Positions 11,141 to 21,866 of a DNA stretch of 64,000 nt are shown here, piece by piece (the stretch's first letter is position 1; every line of letters starts with the position of its first letter). Both the position numbers and the translations under genes were made by a program. The notes under the pieces were generated by a model. It had not been told where the DNA came from. It did no database searches and was given only the letters and a program-made list of their open reading frames with translations. The DNA comes from Rodentibacter sp. Ppn85. Its GTDB lineage: Bacteria > Pseudomonadota > Gammaproteobacteria > Enterobacterales > Pasteurellaceae. The stretch lies in the NCBI RefSeq assembly GCF_001999335.1, contig NZ_MLHS01000012.1, positions 1-64,000 of the forward strand. The letters are read 5' to 3'.

Positions 11141-12658
11141 ATGTGTGGTATTGTCGGTATTGTTAGCCAAAGTCCTGTTAATGAATCTATTTATGCTGCG
11201 TTAACGCTGTTACAGCACAGAGGGCAAGATGCGGCGGGGATTGTTACTGTTGACGATGAAAATCGTTTCCGCCTGCGTAAAGCGAATGGATTAGTCAGCG
11301 ATGTTTTTAGACATGAGCATATGTTGCGTTTACAAGGTCATGCCGGGATGGGACATGTACGTTATCCTACCGCCGGCAGCTCTAGCGTGTCGGAAGCCCA
11401 ACCGTTTTATGTGAATTCACCCTATGGGGTAACTTTGGTACATAATGGCAATTTAACCAATTCGACCGAGTTAAAACAAAAAGTGTTTAAAACTGCGCGC
11501 CGCCATGTAAATACCAATTCTGATTCCGAACTGCTTCTAAATATTTTTGCTAATCACCTTGACAATATTCCGCAAGATCATCTTGATCCGCAGGATATTT
11601 TCTATGCGGTAGGGAAAACCCACAAAGATGTACGTGGTGCTTATGCTTGTTTGGCGATGATTATCGGGCATGGTATGGTAGTGTTTCGTGATCCTTTTGG
11701 TATCCGCCCTTTAGTGATGGGACAGCGTGAAGAGAATGGTAAAACGGAATATATGTTTGCTTCGGAAACCGTTGCGTTGGATGTGGCAGGGTATGATTTT
11801 GTTCGTGATGTGGCGCCGGGTGAAGCGATTTATGTGACCTTTGAGGGCAGACTTTACGCACAACAATGTGCTGAAAGTGCGGTCTTAAATCCGTGTATTT
11901 TTGAGTATGTTTATTTTGCCCGCCCTGATTCCATTATGGATGGCGTATCGGTATATGCGGCTCGTGTTCATATGGGGGAGCTTTTAGGACAAAAAATAGC
12001 CCATGAATGGAAAGATGAATTAGATAATATTGACGTGGTTATTCCCGTGCCGGAAACATCAACGGATATCGCATTACAAATTTCTAACGTGCTGAATAAA
12101 CCTTACCGCCAAGGTTTTGTGAAAAACCGTTATGTCGGGCGTACCTTCATTATGCCGGGGCAAGCACAGCGTATTAGTTCCGTTCGTCGTAAACTCAATA
12201 CGATTAAATCGGAATTTAAAGATAAAAACGTCTTATTAGTGGATGATTCCATCGTACGTGGTACAACATCAGAGCAAATTGTAGAAATAGCGCGCGCAGC
12301 CGGAGCGAAAAGAATCTATTTTGCCTCCGCTGCACCGGAAATTCGTTACCCAAATGTGTATGGTATTGATATGCCAACGAAAAATGAGCTGATTGCTTAT
12401 GGTCGTAGTGTGGATGAAATTGCGAAATTGATTGGTGTGGATAAATTAATTTTCCAAGATCTTAGCGCATTAACGGAATCTATTCAGCAAGAAAACCCAA
12501 CTATTCAAGGGTTTGATTGTTCGGTTTTTACCGGCGAATATATCACGGGTGATATTACCGATGAATATTTGGATGGAATTGCCTCGCAACGTAATGATAC
12601 GGCAAAGAAGAAACGGGAAAAAGATGCGACAAATTTAGAAATTCATAATGAGCGATAA
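11141..12658 (+). CDS. purF: Amidophosphoribosyltransferase
   Basis: First committed step of purine synthesis: PRPP plus glutamine gives 5-phosphoribosylamine. The N-terminal Ntn glutaminase domain begins MCGIVGIVS, with Cys2 becoming the catalytic N-terminal nucleophile after Met removal. The C-terminal phosphoribosyltransferase domain has the PRPP motif [13 protein letters not shown] near residue 365. 505 residues, as in E. coli. Cotranscribed with cvpA behind the PurR box, and ended by a USS-pair terminator. Confidence 0.97.
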   Translation: MCGIVGIVSQSPVNESIYAALTLLQHRGQDAAGIVTVDDENRFRLRKANGLVSDVFRHEHMLRLQGHAGMGHVRYPTAGSSSVSEAQPFYVNSPYGVTLVHNGNLTNSTELKQKVFKTARRHVNTNSDSELLLNIFANHLDNIPQDHLDPQDIFYAVGKTHKDVRGAYACLAMIIGHGMVVFRDPFGIRPLVMGQREENGKTEYMFASETVALDVAGYDFVRDVAPGEAIYVTFEGRLYAQQCAESAVLNPCIFEYVYFARPDSIMDGVSVYAARVHMGELLGQKIAHEWKDELDNIDVVIPVPETSTDIALQISNVLNKPYRQGFVKNRYVGRTFIMPGQAQRISSVRRKLNTIKSEFKDKNVLLVDDSIVRGTTSEQIVEIARAAGAKRIYFASAAPEIRYPNVYGIDMPTKNELIAYGRSVDEIAKLIGVDKLIFQDLSALTESIQQENPTIQGFDCSVFTGEYITGDITDEYLDGIASQRNDTAKKKREKDATNLEIHNER

Positions 12659-12690
12659 AAAAGTGCGGTTAATTTTAACCGCACTTTTTG
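12657..12690. terminator. Bidirectional USS-pair terminator between purF and ilvE
   Basis: AAAAAGTGCGGTTAA pairs with TTAACCGCACTTTTT; A-run and T-run flank the stem. It serves the convergent purF (+) and ilvE (-). Confidence 0.9.
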
Positions 12691-12708
12691 TTGGGATATA
12701 TCCCTTAA

Positions 12709-13740
12709 TTATTCAACTTTCACAATCCAGCCTTCCGGAGCTTCAATATCACCAAATTGAATTCCGGTGAGTTCTTCGTAAAGTCTGCGTGTAACCGGCC
12801 CGACTTCCGTTTCGGAATAAAACACGTGGAATTTATCTTTATGCTGAATGCCGCCTACCGGAGAAATGACCGCTGCCGTACCGCAAGCGCCGGCTTCGGC
12901 AAATTGATCAAGCTGATCAATATAGACATCCCCCTCAATCGCCTCCATGCCTAAACGTTCTTTAGCAATATAAAGTAGGGAATATTTAGTAATACTCGGT
13001 AAAATGGATTCTGATATCGGAGTAATAAATTTATTATCTTTGGTGATACCAAAGAAGTTTGCTGCACCGACTTCTTCAATCTTAGTATGGGTTTTCGGAT
13101 CAAGATAAATAGCATCCGCAAATTTTCGTTCTTGCGAACCTTGCGCAACAGCTAACTTATGGGGGAGCAAGCTTGGCGCATAATTACCGCCCACTTTTAC
13201 ACCGCCTGTTCCCATGGGGGCGGCTCGGTCGTATTCAGTGGTGATGAAATTAGAGGGGGTTAGCCCGCCTTTAAAATATGCCCCTACCGGACAGCAAAAT
13301 ACGGAGAAAATAAACTCCGGTGCGGCCTTTACACCGATATTTTCACCAACACCGATGAGGAATGGACGTAAATATAAGGTTGCGCCCGAACCGTAAGGAC
13401 CAACCCATTCTTCATTCGCCTTGACGACTTCTTTACAAGCATGAACAAATAATTCGGTGGGAACTTGTGGCATTAATAGACGATCCGCCGTGCGTTGCAT
13501 ACGTTTCGCATTTTCTTGCGGGCGAAATAAGTTGATGGAACCGTCTTTACAACGATAGGCTTTTAAGCCTTCAAAACACTGTTGACCGTAGTGAAGTGCG
13601 GTCGAACCTTCATGAATATGTAAAGTATTATCTGTAGTGAGCTTTCCTTCATCCCATTTACCATTCTTCCAATGGGCGATAAAGCGATAGTCGGTTTTAA
13701 TATAATTGAAACCAAGGTTATCCCAGTCTAAATTTTTCAT
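12709..13740 (-). CDS. ilvE: Branched-chain-amino-acid aminotransferase
   Basis: PLP fold-type IV transaminase for the last step of leucine, isoleucine and valine synthesis and for their breakdown. 343 residues, the longer BCAT type rather than the roughly 310-residue enterobacterial form. The candidate PLP lysine is in [12 protein letters not shown] near residue 185. [13 protein letters not shown] near 51-63 and [11 protein letters not shown] near the end are family signatures. The upstream region to the GcvB terminator is AT-rich and probably holds its promoter. Confidence 0.93.
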   Translation of the reverse strand: MKNLDWDNLGFNYIKTDYRFIAHWKNGKWDEGKLTTDNTLHIHEGSTALHYGQQCFEGLKAYRCKDGSINLFRPQENAKRMQRTADRLLMPQVPTELFVHACKEVVKANEEWVGPYGSGATLYLRPFLIGVGENIGVKAAPEFIFSVFCCPVGAYFKGGLTPSNFITTEYDRAAPMGTGGVKVGGNYAPSLLPHKLAVAQGSQERKFADAIYLDPKTHTKIEEVGAANFFGITKDNKFITPISESILPSITKYSLLYIAKERLGMEAIEGDVYIDQLDQFAEAGACGTAAVISPVGGIQHKDKFHVFYSETEVGPVTRRLYEELTGIQFGDIEAPEGWIVKVE

Positions 13741-13918
13741 TTTGCTTCCTTCAATATGATGTTGTTAATGAACTGTTATTTAATCTACATCATTATTTTG
13801 AGCATTTGAACCTTAAAACCTAAATTTTTTTGTGATTTCTCAAAATTTACTCAGTTATTTTAAACCTAATCAAGTAAAACAAGAAAAGAAAAGAGAACTG
13901 TGCTAGAATCCCGACACG

Positions 13919-14091
13919 AAAAAAAACGCCACTTAAAACGGGTGGCGTTTAACCAAAAGGTTCAAATTATAGGAAGTAAACGAGTAACTTATTGTTACCC
14001 AAGTTCAGTTGCCTGAACTATATGCAAACACAACATCATACTTAAGTCCGAAACTCATTAACTCGTAAAGAATTACCAACGGTTAAGTATG
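13919..14091 (-). ncRNA. gcvB: GcvB small regulatory RNA
   Basis: Divergent from gcvA, as in enterobacteria. On the minus strand the transcript carries the GU-rich R1 seed TGATGTTGTGTTTGCA (plus-strand 14022-14037), matching E. coli GcvB. It is followed by a GTTCAG/CTGAAC hairpin (14003-14018), a GTAAC/GTTAC hairpin (13984-13998), a CTTCCTATAATTTG tract and a terminator AAACGCCAC/GTGGCGTTT with eight terminal U. A promoter TTGTTC-17-TACAAT (plus 14126-14098) sets the 5' end near 14091, about 173 nt. Family knowledge: Hfq-dependent repressor of amino-acid transporter mRNAs, activated by GcvA. Confidence 0.85.
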
Positions 14092-14097
14092 GGGGAT

Positions 14098-14126
14098 ATT
14101 GTAAGAATTGAAAACTAGAAGAACAA
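14098..14126 (-). promoter_or_regulatory. Promoter of gcvB
   Basis: Minus-strand -35 TTGTTC (14121-14126) and -10 TACAAT (14098-14103) with 17-bp spacing. It lies in the gcvA/gcvB divergent region where GcvA would bind. Confidence 0.55.
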
Positions 14127-14215
14127 ATGACGTTTTTTTATTTGAGGGATTAGAAAAATTAATCTGAACCAAATCCGCCTAAGTATAGACGAAAAAATTA
14201 TATTTTGGAATAACT

Positions 14216-15109
14216 ATGTATAAACGTTTGCCACCCTTGAATTCATTGAAGTCTTTTGAATCCGCATCACGACATTTAAGTTTTACAAAAGCGGCCGATG
14301 AGCTTTTTGTTACGCAGGCGGCTGTTAGTCATCAAATCAAACTGTTAGAAGATTTTTTAGGCGTCGAGTTATTTAAACGTAAAAATAGAGCCTTAGAATT
14401 AACGGAGTTCGGCAAAGCCTATTTTATCGATATTAATAAAATTTTACGTAAACTGAATGAAGCGACAGAGCGATTATTAGCATTAAAAGATGATCCTCAT
14501 TTAAGCATTAGTGTCCCTCAAACCTTTGGTCTTCAATGGCTTGTACCGCATTTAAGCGAATTTAACCGGATTCATCCCGAAATTGAAGTTCGTTTAAAAG
14601 GAGTGGATCAAGATGAGGGCTTATTAAATAAAGAAATCGATCTTGCTATTTATTATGGAAAGGGAAATTGGCAGAATTTACAGGTTGATCGTTTAGGTAA
14701 GGGAAACTTGCTGATTTTAGCCTCACCAGAATTGCTTGCCAAAAAACCGGTTCGTGACAAACGGGATTTAAAACAACATACGCTGCTTCATACGCACACG
14801 CGCGATAACTGGCGAATTATGGCGGATTATTTAAAACTTGAAGATTTGAATATTCAACAAGGGCCTTTATTTAGCCATACGTTTATGGCGTTACAGGCAG
14901 CAAGCCACGGACAAGGTATTGCGTTGGCTAATCGTTTGATCGCTTTACAGGAAATGGAACAGGGTGCGCTTCAGGTCGTATTACCGACAAATGTACCTGA
15001 TCCTAAATCTTTTTATGTCGTGAATCATCTCGATCGTCTTGATGACGAACAAATTCAGGCTTTTCGTCAATGGATTATTAATGCAATAAAAAAAGAAGAA
15101 TATGAATAA
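14216..15109 (+). CDS. gcvA: LysR-type regulator GcvA
   Basis: Transcriptional regulator of the glycine cleavage system and of gcvB. The N-terminal winged helix-turn-helix (residues 1-60, [18 protein letters not shown] then [19 protein letters not shown]) is close to E. coli GcvA, followed by a LysR substrate-binding domain from about residue 90. 297 residues, family length. Upstream it faces gcvB. Its stop overlaps the start of rlmM by 8 bases, implying coupled translation. Confidence 0.93.
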   Translation: MYKRLPPLNSLKSFESASRHLSFTKAADELFVTQAAVSHQIKLLEDFLGVELFKRKNRALELTEFGKAYFIDINKILRKLNEATERLLALKDDPHLSISVPQTFGLQWLVPHLSEFNRIHPEIEVRLKGVDQDEGLLNKEIDLAIYYGKGNWQNLQVDRLGKGNLLILASPELLAKKPVRDKRDLKQHTLLHTHTRDNWRIMADYLKLEDLNIQQGPLFSHTFMALQAASHGQGIALANRLIALQEMEQGALQVVLPTNVPDPKSFYVVNHLDRLDDEQIQAFRQWIINAIKKEEYE

Positions 15110-16190
15110 ACTCGCATTATATTGCCGTCCCGGTTTTGAAAAAGAAATGGCAGCGGAAATAACCGATCAAGCCGCAGCTGTAGGCATATTTGGCTTTGCC
15201 CGTGTGCAAGAATATTCAGGATATGTGATTTTTGAGTGTTACCAACCGGATGATGCCGATCGTCTGGCACGTGAAATTCCATTTAATGGGCTTATTTTTG
15301 CCCGTCAAATGTTAGTCGTGTCCGATTTATTGGAGAATCTCTATCCAACTGATCGCATTAGTCCGATTATGAAGGTATTTGAGAAGATTTCGGCACAAGT
15401 AGATATTCGGCGATCTGCAGAACTTTTTGTAGAAACCGCCGATACAAATGAATCAAAAGAACTTTCCACTTTCTGCCGTAAATTTACTGTGCCGCTACGT
15501 CAGGCATTAAAAAAACAAGGTTGGTTAGCGGATAAACCGAATCCAAAGAGCGGTCGTTTTTTGCATTGTTTTTTTGTTAAGCCGAATTGCTGTTGTGTGG
15601 GCTATTCCTACACCGATAACCATTCTGAGCATTTTATGGGGATTCCTCGTTTGAAATTTCCGTTTGATGCGCCAAGTCGCTCTACCTTGAAATTAGAAGA
15701 AGCAATTTTGACATTTATTCCCTGTAAGGAAGAAAAAAAACGTTTAAATGGCAACATGATAGGGGTGGATTTGGGGGCTTGCCCGGGAGGATGGACATAT
15801 CAGTTGGTCAAACGGGGTTTATTTGTTTATGCGGTGGACCATGGGAAAATGGCGGAGAGCCTGCACGAGACTGGTCGAATTGAGCATTGTGCGGAAGACG
15901 GTTTTAAATTTCAGCCGCCAAAACGTAAAAAAATCGATTGGTTGGTGTGCGATATGGTGGAACAGCCGAGCCGAATCACAAATTTGGTTGGCAAATGGTT
16001 GCTGAACGGCTGGTGCCGTGAAACTATTTTTAATTTAAAATTACCGATGAAGAAACGCTATCAAGAGGTGGTGCAATGCCTCGGTAACCTCGCCGATATG
16101 TTGAATCAAAAAGGTTTAACATTCAAGATTCAGGCAAAGCATTTATATCATGATAGGGAAGAAATCACCGTACACATTGTGATTAAATAA
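15102..16190 (+). CDS. rlmM: 23S rRNA 2'-O-ribose C2498 methyltransferase RlmM
   Basis: SAM-dependent 2'-O-methyltransferase of 23S rRNA C2498 (YgdE). An N-terminal THUMP-like region is followed by a Rossmann methyltransferase domain with the SAM motif [16 protein letters not shown] near residue 224 and the catalytic KDKE-type residues in [10 protein letters not shown] and [11 protein letters not shown]. 362 residues, close to E. coli. The gcvA-rlmM adjacency is conserved. Confidence 0.95.
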   Translation: MNKLALYCRPGFEKEMAAEITDQAAAVGIFGFARVQEYSGYVIFECYQPDDADRLAREIPFNGLIFARQMLVVSDLLENLYPTDRISPIMKVFEKISAQVDIRRSAELFVETADTNESKELSTFCRKFTVPLRQALKKQGWLADKPNPKSGRFLHCFFVKPNCCCVGYSYTDNHSEHFMGIPRLKFPFDAPSRSTLKLEEAILTFIPCKEEKKRLNGNMIGVDLGACPGGWTYQLVKRGLFVYAVDHGKMAESLHETGRIEHCAEDGFKFQPPKRKKIDWLVCDMVEQPSRITNLVGKWLLNGWCRETIFNLKLPMKKRYQEVVQCLGNLADMLNQKGLTFKIQAKHLYHDREEITVHIVIK

Positions 16191-16194
16191 AAAA

Positions 16195-16233
16195 TAAAGG
16201 CATTTTCCCAACTTAGGAAATGCCTTTTTTATA
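16195..16233 (+). terminator. Terminator after rlmM
   Basis: AAAGGCATTTTCC pairs with GGAAATGCCTTTTTT (one mismatch) around a short loop, ending in a T-run, 8 bases after the rlmM stop. Confidence 0.8.
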
Positions 16234-16238
16234 ACAAA

Positions 16239-16265
16239 AAAGCACCGATAAAATCGATGCTTTGA
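16239..16265 (-). terminator. Terminator of the tRNA-fMet transcript
   Basis: On the minus strand AAGCATCGAT pairs with ATCGGTGCTT, followed by a T-run, just downstream of the tRNA 3' end. Confidence 0.7.
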
Positions 16266-16269
16266 AATC

Positions 16270-16346
16270 TGGTTGCGGGGGCCGGATTTGAACCGACGGC
16301 CTTCGGGTTATGAGCCCGACGAGCTACCAAGCTGCTCCACCCCGCG
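16270..16346 (-). tRNA. Initiator tRNA-fMet (CAT anticodon)
   Basis: A 77-nt cloverleaf read on the minus strand, beginning CGCGGGGTGGAGCAGC and ending with encoded CCA. The anticodon loop CTCATAA gives anticodon CAT. The GGG/CCC run in the anticodon stem and the unpaired C1-A72 position are initiator hallmarks, so this is tRNA-fMet rather than elongator tRNA-Met. It stands alone, not next to metY-nusA as in E. coli. Confidence 0.97.
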
Positions 16347-16540
16347 TCTGATGGGGCGTACTATACGCCTTTCAAGATATTTTGCAAGTCTTAAACAAAA
16401 GTTTATGTTGTGTTTGTTAATAAAATAATCAAAATGAATATAAATTAAACGCTATTGAGGAAATAGTGCTAGTGGTTTTAGGCAATTTTTGATAGCGTAT
16501 GCAACCTTAATAAAAATTCGTTTTTGTTTAGGAATAAGGT

Positions 16541-17662
16541 ATGAAATTTTGCTCAAATCTCGGTATAAAAGTTTTCTCTATTTTAGCTGTTACTTCAATT
16601 TTGGCGGCTTGCGGTTCACCAAGCAAAACCTCGTCAAAAAATACTTCTCCGGTGTTGACGCCGACTGGCGATGATCCTCAAAAATTTGGCGCAAAATATA
16701 GTGGTCGCCACTATCAACAAAGTATTTTATCGCCTGTCGCTCGTGTAGAAAACCAAAGTGCGGTCGTTAATCAGGGCGATTTTTTAACACAGCTTTCTAA
16801 TGTCAAAGCCTATTCCGCTAGATTGTCCGATCGTTTTTATGGTAATTACCAAAAAATTACGAACTGGGTGCTTGCCGGTGCGGATGTCAGAGAATTATCG
16901 CAATATGGCATTTCCTCACAGATAATGAAAGGCTTTGACGGCTATCAAAACGTATTGATGACGGGCTATTATTCCCCTGTTATTCATGCCCGTCGCTCTC
17001 CGCAAGGAAAATTTCAACACCCAATTTATGCTATGCCGACCTACAAACGTTTATCTCGTGAACAAATTTATGCCGGCGCATTGGAAGGACAAGGTTTAGA
17101 ATTGGCTTATAGCGATTCTATGATTGATAACTTTTTACTCGGTGTACAGGGAAGCGGTTACGTCGATTTTGGTAATGGCAACTTAACTTACTTCGCTTAT
17201 GCCGGACAGAATGGTTTTAAATATCAAGCGGTGGGACGCTTGCTGGTGGAAGACGGTGAAATTCCGAAAGAGAAAATGTCGATTCAAGCTATTCGTGATT
17301 GGGGAAACGCGAATCCGTCACGTGTACAGGGCTTACTTGAGCGTAATCCGTCCTATGTATTCTTCAAAAATGATCCGAGCGGCAAAGTAAAAGGTTCGGC
17401 AGGCGTACCGCTTGTACCAATGGCCGCAGTCGCCTCGGATCGTAATGTGATCCCGTCAGGTTCGGTTTTACTGGTGGAAGTACCGGATATTGACAATAGC
17501 GGCAATTGGAAAGGCACACATAAATTACACCTTATGGTCGCTTTGGATGTCGGTGGTGCGGTAAACGGTCATCATTTTGATTTATATCGTGGCATTGGCG
17601 ATCAGGCAGGGCATATTGCCGGTCTTTCAAAACACTACGGACGTGTTTGGATATTACAATAA
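16541..17662 (+). CDS. mltA: Membrane-bound lytic murein transglycosylase A
   Basis: Outer-membrane lipoprotein that cleaves peptidoglycan with formation of 1,6-anhydromuramic acid. Signal peptide with lipobox LAAC, lipidated Cys near residue 24. The MltA double-psi-barrel domain is followed by a 3D domain near the C-terminus with VALDVGGAVNGHHFDLYRG, including the catalytic aspartate region. 373 residues, as in E. coli. Its TAA overlaps the ATG of tcdA (TAATG). Confidence 0.95.
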   Translation: MKFCSNLGIKVFSILAVTSILAACGSPSKTSSKNTSPVLTPTGDDPQKFGAKYSGRHYQQSILSPVARVENQSAVVNQGDFLTQLSNVKAYSARLSDRFYGNYQKITNWVLAGADVRELSQYGISSQIMKGFDGYQNVLMTGYYSPVIHARRSPQGKFQHPIYAMPTYKRLSREQIYAGALEGQGLELAYSDSMIDNFLLGVQGSGYVDFGNGNLTYFAYAGQNGFKYQAVGRLLVEDGEIPKEKMSIQAIRDWGNANPSRVQGLLERNPSYVFFKNDPSGKVKGSAGVPLVPMAAVASDRNVIPSGSVLLVEVPDIDNSGNWKGTHKLHLMVALDVGGAVNGHHFDLYRGIGDQAGHIAGLSKHYGRVWILQ

Positions 17663-18426
17663 TGGCGCGTATAGATAATTACGAACAACGTTTTGGCGGG
17701 ATTGGACGGCTTTATAGCCCGGAGGGATTGGCACGTCTCAGTCACTCTCATATTTGTGTTATTGGAATTGGCGGAGTCGGTTCATGGGTGGTGGAAGCGT
17801 TAGCCCGTTCCGGAATCGGTCAGCTTACCCTGATTGATATGGACGATATTTGTGTTACCAATATCAATCGCCAACTTCCGGCGTTAAGCGGTAATATCGG
17901 TAAACTTAAAACGGAAGTAATGGCGGAACGGGTAAAACTGATTAATCCCGAATGTCTCGTCAATATTATTGATGACTTTATCTCGCCCGATAATCAGGCC
18001 GATTATCTCAATCGTGGTTATGATTATGTGATTGATGCCATTGATAATGTTAAAACTAAGGCGGCGATGATTGCCTATTGTAAACGCAATAAAATTAAAA
18101 TTATCACCGTGGGTGGTGCAGGGGGACAAACGGATCCCACACAAATTCAAATTGCCGATTTAAGCAAAACCATTCAAGACCCCCTATTGGCAAAAGTGCG
18201 CTCGGTTCTACGTAAGGATTTTAACTTTAGCCAAAATCCACAACGCAAATTTGGCGTGGATGCGGTATTTTCCACACAACCGCTTATTTTTCCTCAAATG
18301 GGCGAGGGGTGCAGCGTATCCGCAACGATGAATTGTGCAAACGGTTTTGGTGCGGCGACCATGATTACCGCCACATTTGGCTTTTTTGCGGTTTCACGGG
18401 TGATTGATAAATTGCTGAAAAAATAA
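17662..18426 (+). CDS. tcdA: tRNA threonylcarbamoyladenosine dehydratase (CsdL/TcdA)
   Basis: E1-like, ThiF-family enzyme that uses ATP to cyclise t6A37 to ct6A in tRNA. The Rossmann nucleotide site IGIGGVGSWVVEALARSG lies near residues 34-51, with IDMDDICVTNINRQ following. 254 residues from the ATG overlapping the mltA stop; an in-frame TTG slightly upstream is less likely. The family partners are CsdA and CsdE; neither is present here. Confidence 0.93.
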   Translation: MARIDNYEQRFGGIGRLYSPEGLARLSHSHICVIGIGGVGSWVVEALARSGIGQLTLIDMDDICVTNINRQLPALSGNIGKLKTEVMAERVKLINPECLVNIIDDFISPDNQADYLNRGYDYVIDAIDNVKTKAAMIAYCKRNKIKIITVGGAGGQTDPTQIQIADLSKTIQDPLLAKVRSVLRKDFNFSQNPQRKFGVDAVFSTQPLIFPQMGEGCSVSATMNCANGFGAATMITATFGFFAVSRVIDKLLKK

Positions 18427-18439
18427 AAAACTCAATACC

Positions 18440-18470
18440 TCATTGAAGGCAACAAAAGTTGCCTTTCGCT
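18440..18470 (+). terminator. Terminator after tcdA
   Basis: AAGGCAAC/GTTGCCTT with a short AAAA loop, followed by a T-rich stretch. Confidence 0.65.
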
Positions 18471-18571
18471 TTTATGTAATGTTCAATTTTTATTTCAAGC
18501 AAAAATCTCATCAAATTTTTATGTAAAACCATTGCAATTTGTTTTAAAAAGTGTAGCCTTTTACGCCTATT

Positions 18572-18586
18572 TGAGAATCATTATTA
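18572..18586 (+). promoter_or_regulatory. Fur/Zur-like operator upstream of znuA
   Basis: TGAGAAT-C-ATTATTA is an imperfect 7-1-7 inverted repeat of the Fur-superfamily type (TGATAATNATTATCA), centred 25 bases before the znuA start. From sequence alone I cannot say whether Zur or Fur binds it; the gene's role suggests Zur. Confidence 0.5.
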
Positions 18587-18603
18587 ACAATTGAGGAGAC
18601 AAA

Positions 18604-19572
18604 ATGAAAACTACATTAAAAATGAGTGTAATTTCAACCGCACTTTTCGCCCAGCCAATAATGGCAAATGCGGATGTATTGGCTTCGGTCAAACCTCTCG
18701 GGTTTATTGCATCGTCTATTGCGAACGGCGTAACTAATACGCAGATTCTTGTCCCTACAGGGGCATCGCCGCATGATTACAGTTTAAAATTGTCGGATAT
18801 TCAAAAAGTGAAATCAGCCGATTTAGTGTTATGGGTAGGTGAGGACATCGATTCGTTTTTAGAAAAACCAGTGAGTCAAATTGACCGTAAAAAGGTCATT
18901 ACCATTGCCGATCTCGCTGAGATTGAACCTTTGTTAAGCCAAGCACATCACGAATATTTCCATGAGGATGGCGATCACGATCACAAACATGAGCATAAAC
19001 ACGAACATAAAAGTGGACACGGACACAATCATGAGCATGGAAATCACGAAGGATTAACGACCAACTGGCACATTTGGTATTCACCGGCAATTAGCCAAAT
19101 TGTGGCGCAAAAAGTGGCGGATAAACTGACCGTGCAATTTCCGGATAAAAAAGAGCTGATTGCAAAAAACCTTGCCGATTTTAACCGCACTTTGGCGGAA
19201 CAAAGCGATAAAATCAAGGCACAGCTTGCTCCTTTTAAAGAAAAAGGTTTCTTTGTTTTCCACGATGCTTATGGTTATTTCAATGATGCTTACGGCTTAA
19301 AACAAAGCGGTTATTTCACTATTAATCCATTAGTTGCACCGGGTGCGAAAACCCTTGCGCATATCAAACAAGAGATCGCAGAACATCGCGTTAATTGTTT
19401 GTTCGCCGAACCGCAATTTACCCCAAAAGTGATTGAATCTTTAGCAAAAAGCACAGCGGTGAACGTAGGACGTTTGGATCCGATTGGTGATGGCGTACGA
19501 TTAGGAGCGAATTCCTATGCCGATTTTCTGCAAGCAACGGCGGATAGTTATACACAATGTTTGAGTAAATAA
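18604..19572 (+). CDS. znuA: Zinc ABC transporter periplasmic binding protein
   Basis: Cluster 9 metal-binding protein that captures zinc in the periplasm for ZnuBC. An N-terminal signal peptide (about residues 1-23, ending near ANA) precedes the domain. HDYSLKLSD near residue 58 supplies one zinc histidine; a long charged His/Asp loop (about residues 116-150, repeated H-E-H-K) is typical of high-affinity ZnuA. HDAYGYF and the later FAEPQFT complete the site. 322 residues. No znuB or znuC is adjacent, as I recall for Haemophilus. Confidence 0.94.
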   Translation: MKTTLKMSVISTALFAQPIMANADVLASVKPLGFIASSIANGVTNTQILVPTGASPHDYSLKLSDIQKVKSADLVLWVGEDIDSFLEKPVSQIDRKKVITIADLAEIEPLLSQAHHEYFHEDGDHDHKHEHKHEHKSGHGHNHEHGNHEGLTTNWHIWYSPAISQIVAQKVADKLTVQFPDKKELIAKNLADFNRTLAEQSDKIKAQLAPFKEKGFFVFHDAYGYFNDAYGLKQSGYFTINPLVAPGAKTLAHIKQEIAEHRVNCLFAEPQFTPKVIESLAKSTAVNVGRLDPIGDGVRLGANSYADFLQATADSYTQCLSK

Positions 19573-19695
19573 ATTACGTTAATTTAAAGAAAGTGGTGGG
19601 GAATCCCGCCATTTTTTGTGAAAGGAAAGATGTGATTTGAATTCAATACTTCAAGTTATGCTATAATTCGCCAAATTTTTTTATAGAGATCCTGA

Positions 19696-21834
19696 ATGAA
19701 ACACCTATTCGCCACAACTTCTCGCGGCTTTGAAGAACTGTTAAAAGTTGAACTAACCGAGCTTGGCGCGCTTGATGTAAAAGTCGTACAAGGCGGCGTG
19801 CATTTCTATGCCGATGATGAAACGCTTTACCGAACGTTGCTTTGGTCGCGTTTGGCATCACGCATTTTATTGCCCTTGATCGAAACCAAAATTTATAGCG
19901 ATTTAGATTTATATGCGGCTGTTTCCGGCTTTAATTGGTTGGATTATTTTGATGAGCGCATCACTTTTTTTGTAGATTTCAACGGTACCAATCAAGAAAT
20001 TCGTCATACTCAGTTTGGCGCAATGCGGGTGAAAGACGGTATTGTGGATTATTTCGAACGCAAGGGAAAAATACGTCCGAATGTAGATAAAGCCCAACCG
20101 GATGTACGTATCCATGCCTATTTAAACCGAGAAGAATTGATCATTTCTTTGGACTTGAGCGGAGAAGCCCTGCATTTGCGCGGTTACCGTGAAGAAACGG
20201 GACAAGCCCCCTTACGTGAAACTTTGGCGGCAGCTATTGTATTGCGTTCCGGTTGGAAACCAGGCACACCGTTGGTGGATCCTATGTGTGGTTCGGGCAC
20301 CTTGCTTATTGAAGCCGCACAAATGGAAGCCAATATTGCGCCTCAATTATATCGTTTACATTGGGGTTTTGATTTTTGGAAAGGACACAACCAACAGGCA
20401 TGGGAAAAAGTGAAGAATGAAGCCATTATTTCGGCACAAGAAAAACAAGCTGAAATTCAACCGCACTTTTATGGTTTTGATCTCGATCACCGTGTCTTAA
20501 AAAAAGCCCGACGCAATGCGCAAAATGCCGGTGTCACCCACTTGATAAAATGGCAGCAAGGTGATGTGGCCGCGCTCACCAATCCAACTTCAAACGAGCC
20601 GGGAACGGTGATTTGTAACCCGCCTTATGGGGAACGTTTAGGTACCACGCCTGCATTGATTGCTCTTTACTCTGTGTTCGGGCAACGTTTGAAAAAAGAA
20701 TTTGGCGGTTGGAATGCCTCAATTTTTAGCAGTGAATCCACCTTGCTGGATTGTTTAAGAATGCGTGCAAACCGCCAATTCAAAGCGAAAAACGGGCCGT
20801 TAGATTGCGTGCAAAAAAATTATCAAATTTCACTACATAAGGCGGATGACAGTTCGCTCGAAACTTCCCTTGAAGTTAACCGCTCTTCTCCCACTGTGGT
20901 GGTAGATTTTGCCAATCGGCTACAAAAAAATATTAAGAAAATTGAAAAATGGGCGAAACAACAAGGCTTGGATGCGTACCGCCTCTATGATGCGGATTTG
21001 CCGGAATATAATTTGGCAGTGGATCGTTATGCCGATCATATTGTGGTGCAGGAATATGCCGCACCTAAAAATATTGATGAAAATAAAGCACGCCAACGTT
21101 TATTGGATGCGGTAACGGCAACCTTGCAAGTAACAGGTGTGGAAACCAATAAACTGATTTTAAAAGTTCGCCAAAAACAAAAAGGTACGAACCAATATGA
21201 GAAATTGGCCAACAAAGGCGAGTATTTTTATGTGAATGAATACGGCGCACAGCTTTGGGTGAATTTAACGGATTATTTGGATACCGGTTTATTTTTGGAT
21301 CATCGCCTCACCCGAAAAATGGTTGGAGAGTTAGCGAAAGGTAAGGATTTTTTGAATTTGTTTGCTTACACGGGCTCCGCTACCATTCACGCAGCATTGG
21401 GGGGAGCCAAATCGACTACAACAGTGGATATGTCAAACACCTATCTTAATTGGGCGGAACAAAATCTTATTTTGAATGATCTTGAAGGTAAGCAACATAA
21501 ATTGATTCAAGCGGATTGTTTGCAATGGTTGGAAAAATGTGATCGTCAGTTTGATTTGATTTTTGTGGATCCACCCACCTTTTCCAATTCAAAACGAATG
21601 GAGGTAAGTTGGGATGTTCAGCGTGATCACGTTAAATTAATGGCAAATTTAAAACGTATTTTACGCCAAGGTGGCACAATCGTCTTTTCCAACAATAAAC
21701 GGGGATTCAAAATGGATTTTGCCGAGTTGGAAGAATTAGGGCTAAGCGCGCTAGAAATTTCGCACAAAACCTTACCGCCGGATTTTGAACGGAATAAACA
21801 AATTCATAATTGTTGGCTTATTACATTTAAATAA
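19696..21834 (+). CDS. rlmL: Bifunctional 23S rRNA m2G2445/m7G2069 methyltransferase RlmKL
   Basis: Fusion of two SAM-dependent rRNA methyltransferases. The N-terminal THUMP domain is followed by the RlmL domain with [14 protein letters not shown] near residue 195 and the catalytic NPPYGER near 311. The C-terminal RlmK domain has [18 protein letters not shown] near 552 and [11 protein letters not shown] near 627. 712 residues, full length for the fused gammaproteobacterial form. Confidence 0.96.
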   Translation: MKHLFATTSRGFEELLKVELTELGALDVKVVQGGVHFYADDETLYRTLLWSRLASRILLPLIETKIYSDLDLYAAVSGFNWLDYFDERITFFVDFNGTNQEIRHTQFGAMRVKDGIVDYFERKGKIRPNVDKAQPDVRIHAYLNREELIISLDLSGEALHLRGYREETGQAPLRETLAAAIVLRSGWKPGTPLVDPMCGSGTLLIEAAQMEANIAPQLYRLHWGFDFWKGHNQQAWEKVKNEAIISAQEKQAEIQPHFYGFDLDHRVLKKARRNAQNAGVTHLIKWQQGDVAALTNPTSNEPGTVICNPPYGERLGTTPALIALYSVFGQRLKKEFGGWNASIFSSESTLLDCLRMRANRQFKAKNGPLDCVQKNYQISLHKADDSSLETSLEVNRSSPTVVVDFANRLQKNIKKIEKWAKQQGLDAYRLYDADLPEYNLAVDRYADHIVVQEYAAPKNIDENKARQRLLDAVTATLQVTGVETNKLILKVRQKQKGTNQYEKLANKGEYFYVNEYGAQLWVNLTDYLDTGLFLDHRLTRKMVGELAKGKDFLNLFAYTGSATIHAALGGAKSTTTVDMSNTYLNWAEQNLILNDLEGKQHKLIQADCLQWLEKCDRQFDLIFVDPPTFSNSKRMEVSWDVQRDHVKLMANLKRILRQGGTIVFSNNKRGFKMDFAELEELGLSALEISHKTLPPDFERNKQIHNCWLITFK

Positions 21835-21837
21835 AAA

Positions 21838-21866
21838 GAAAAGGGATTTCGAGTGAAATCCTTTTT
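21838..21866. terminator. Terminator between rlmL and pabC
   Basis: AAAGGGATTTC/GAAATCCTTTTT around GAGT, with flanking A- and T-runs, between convergent genes. Confidence 0.7.

Noticed and set aside
18960..19050. Tandem repeat in znuA
   Set aside because: It encodes the histidine-rich loop normal for zinc-binding ZnuA, not an unstable repeat.
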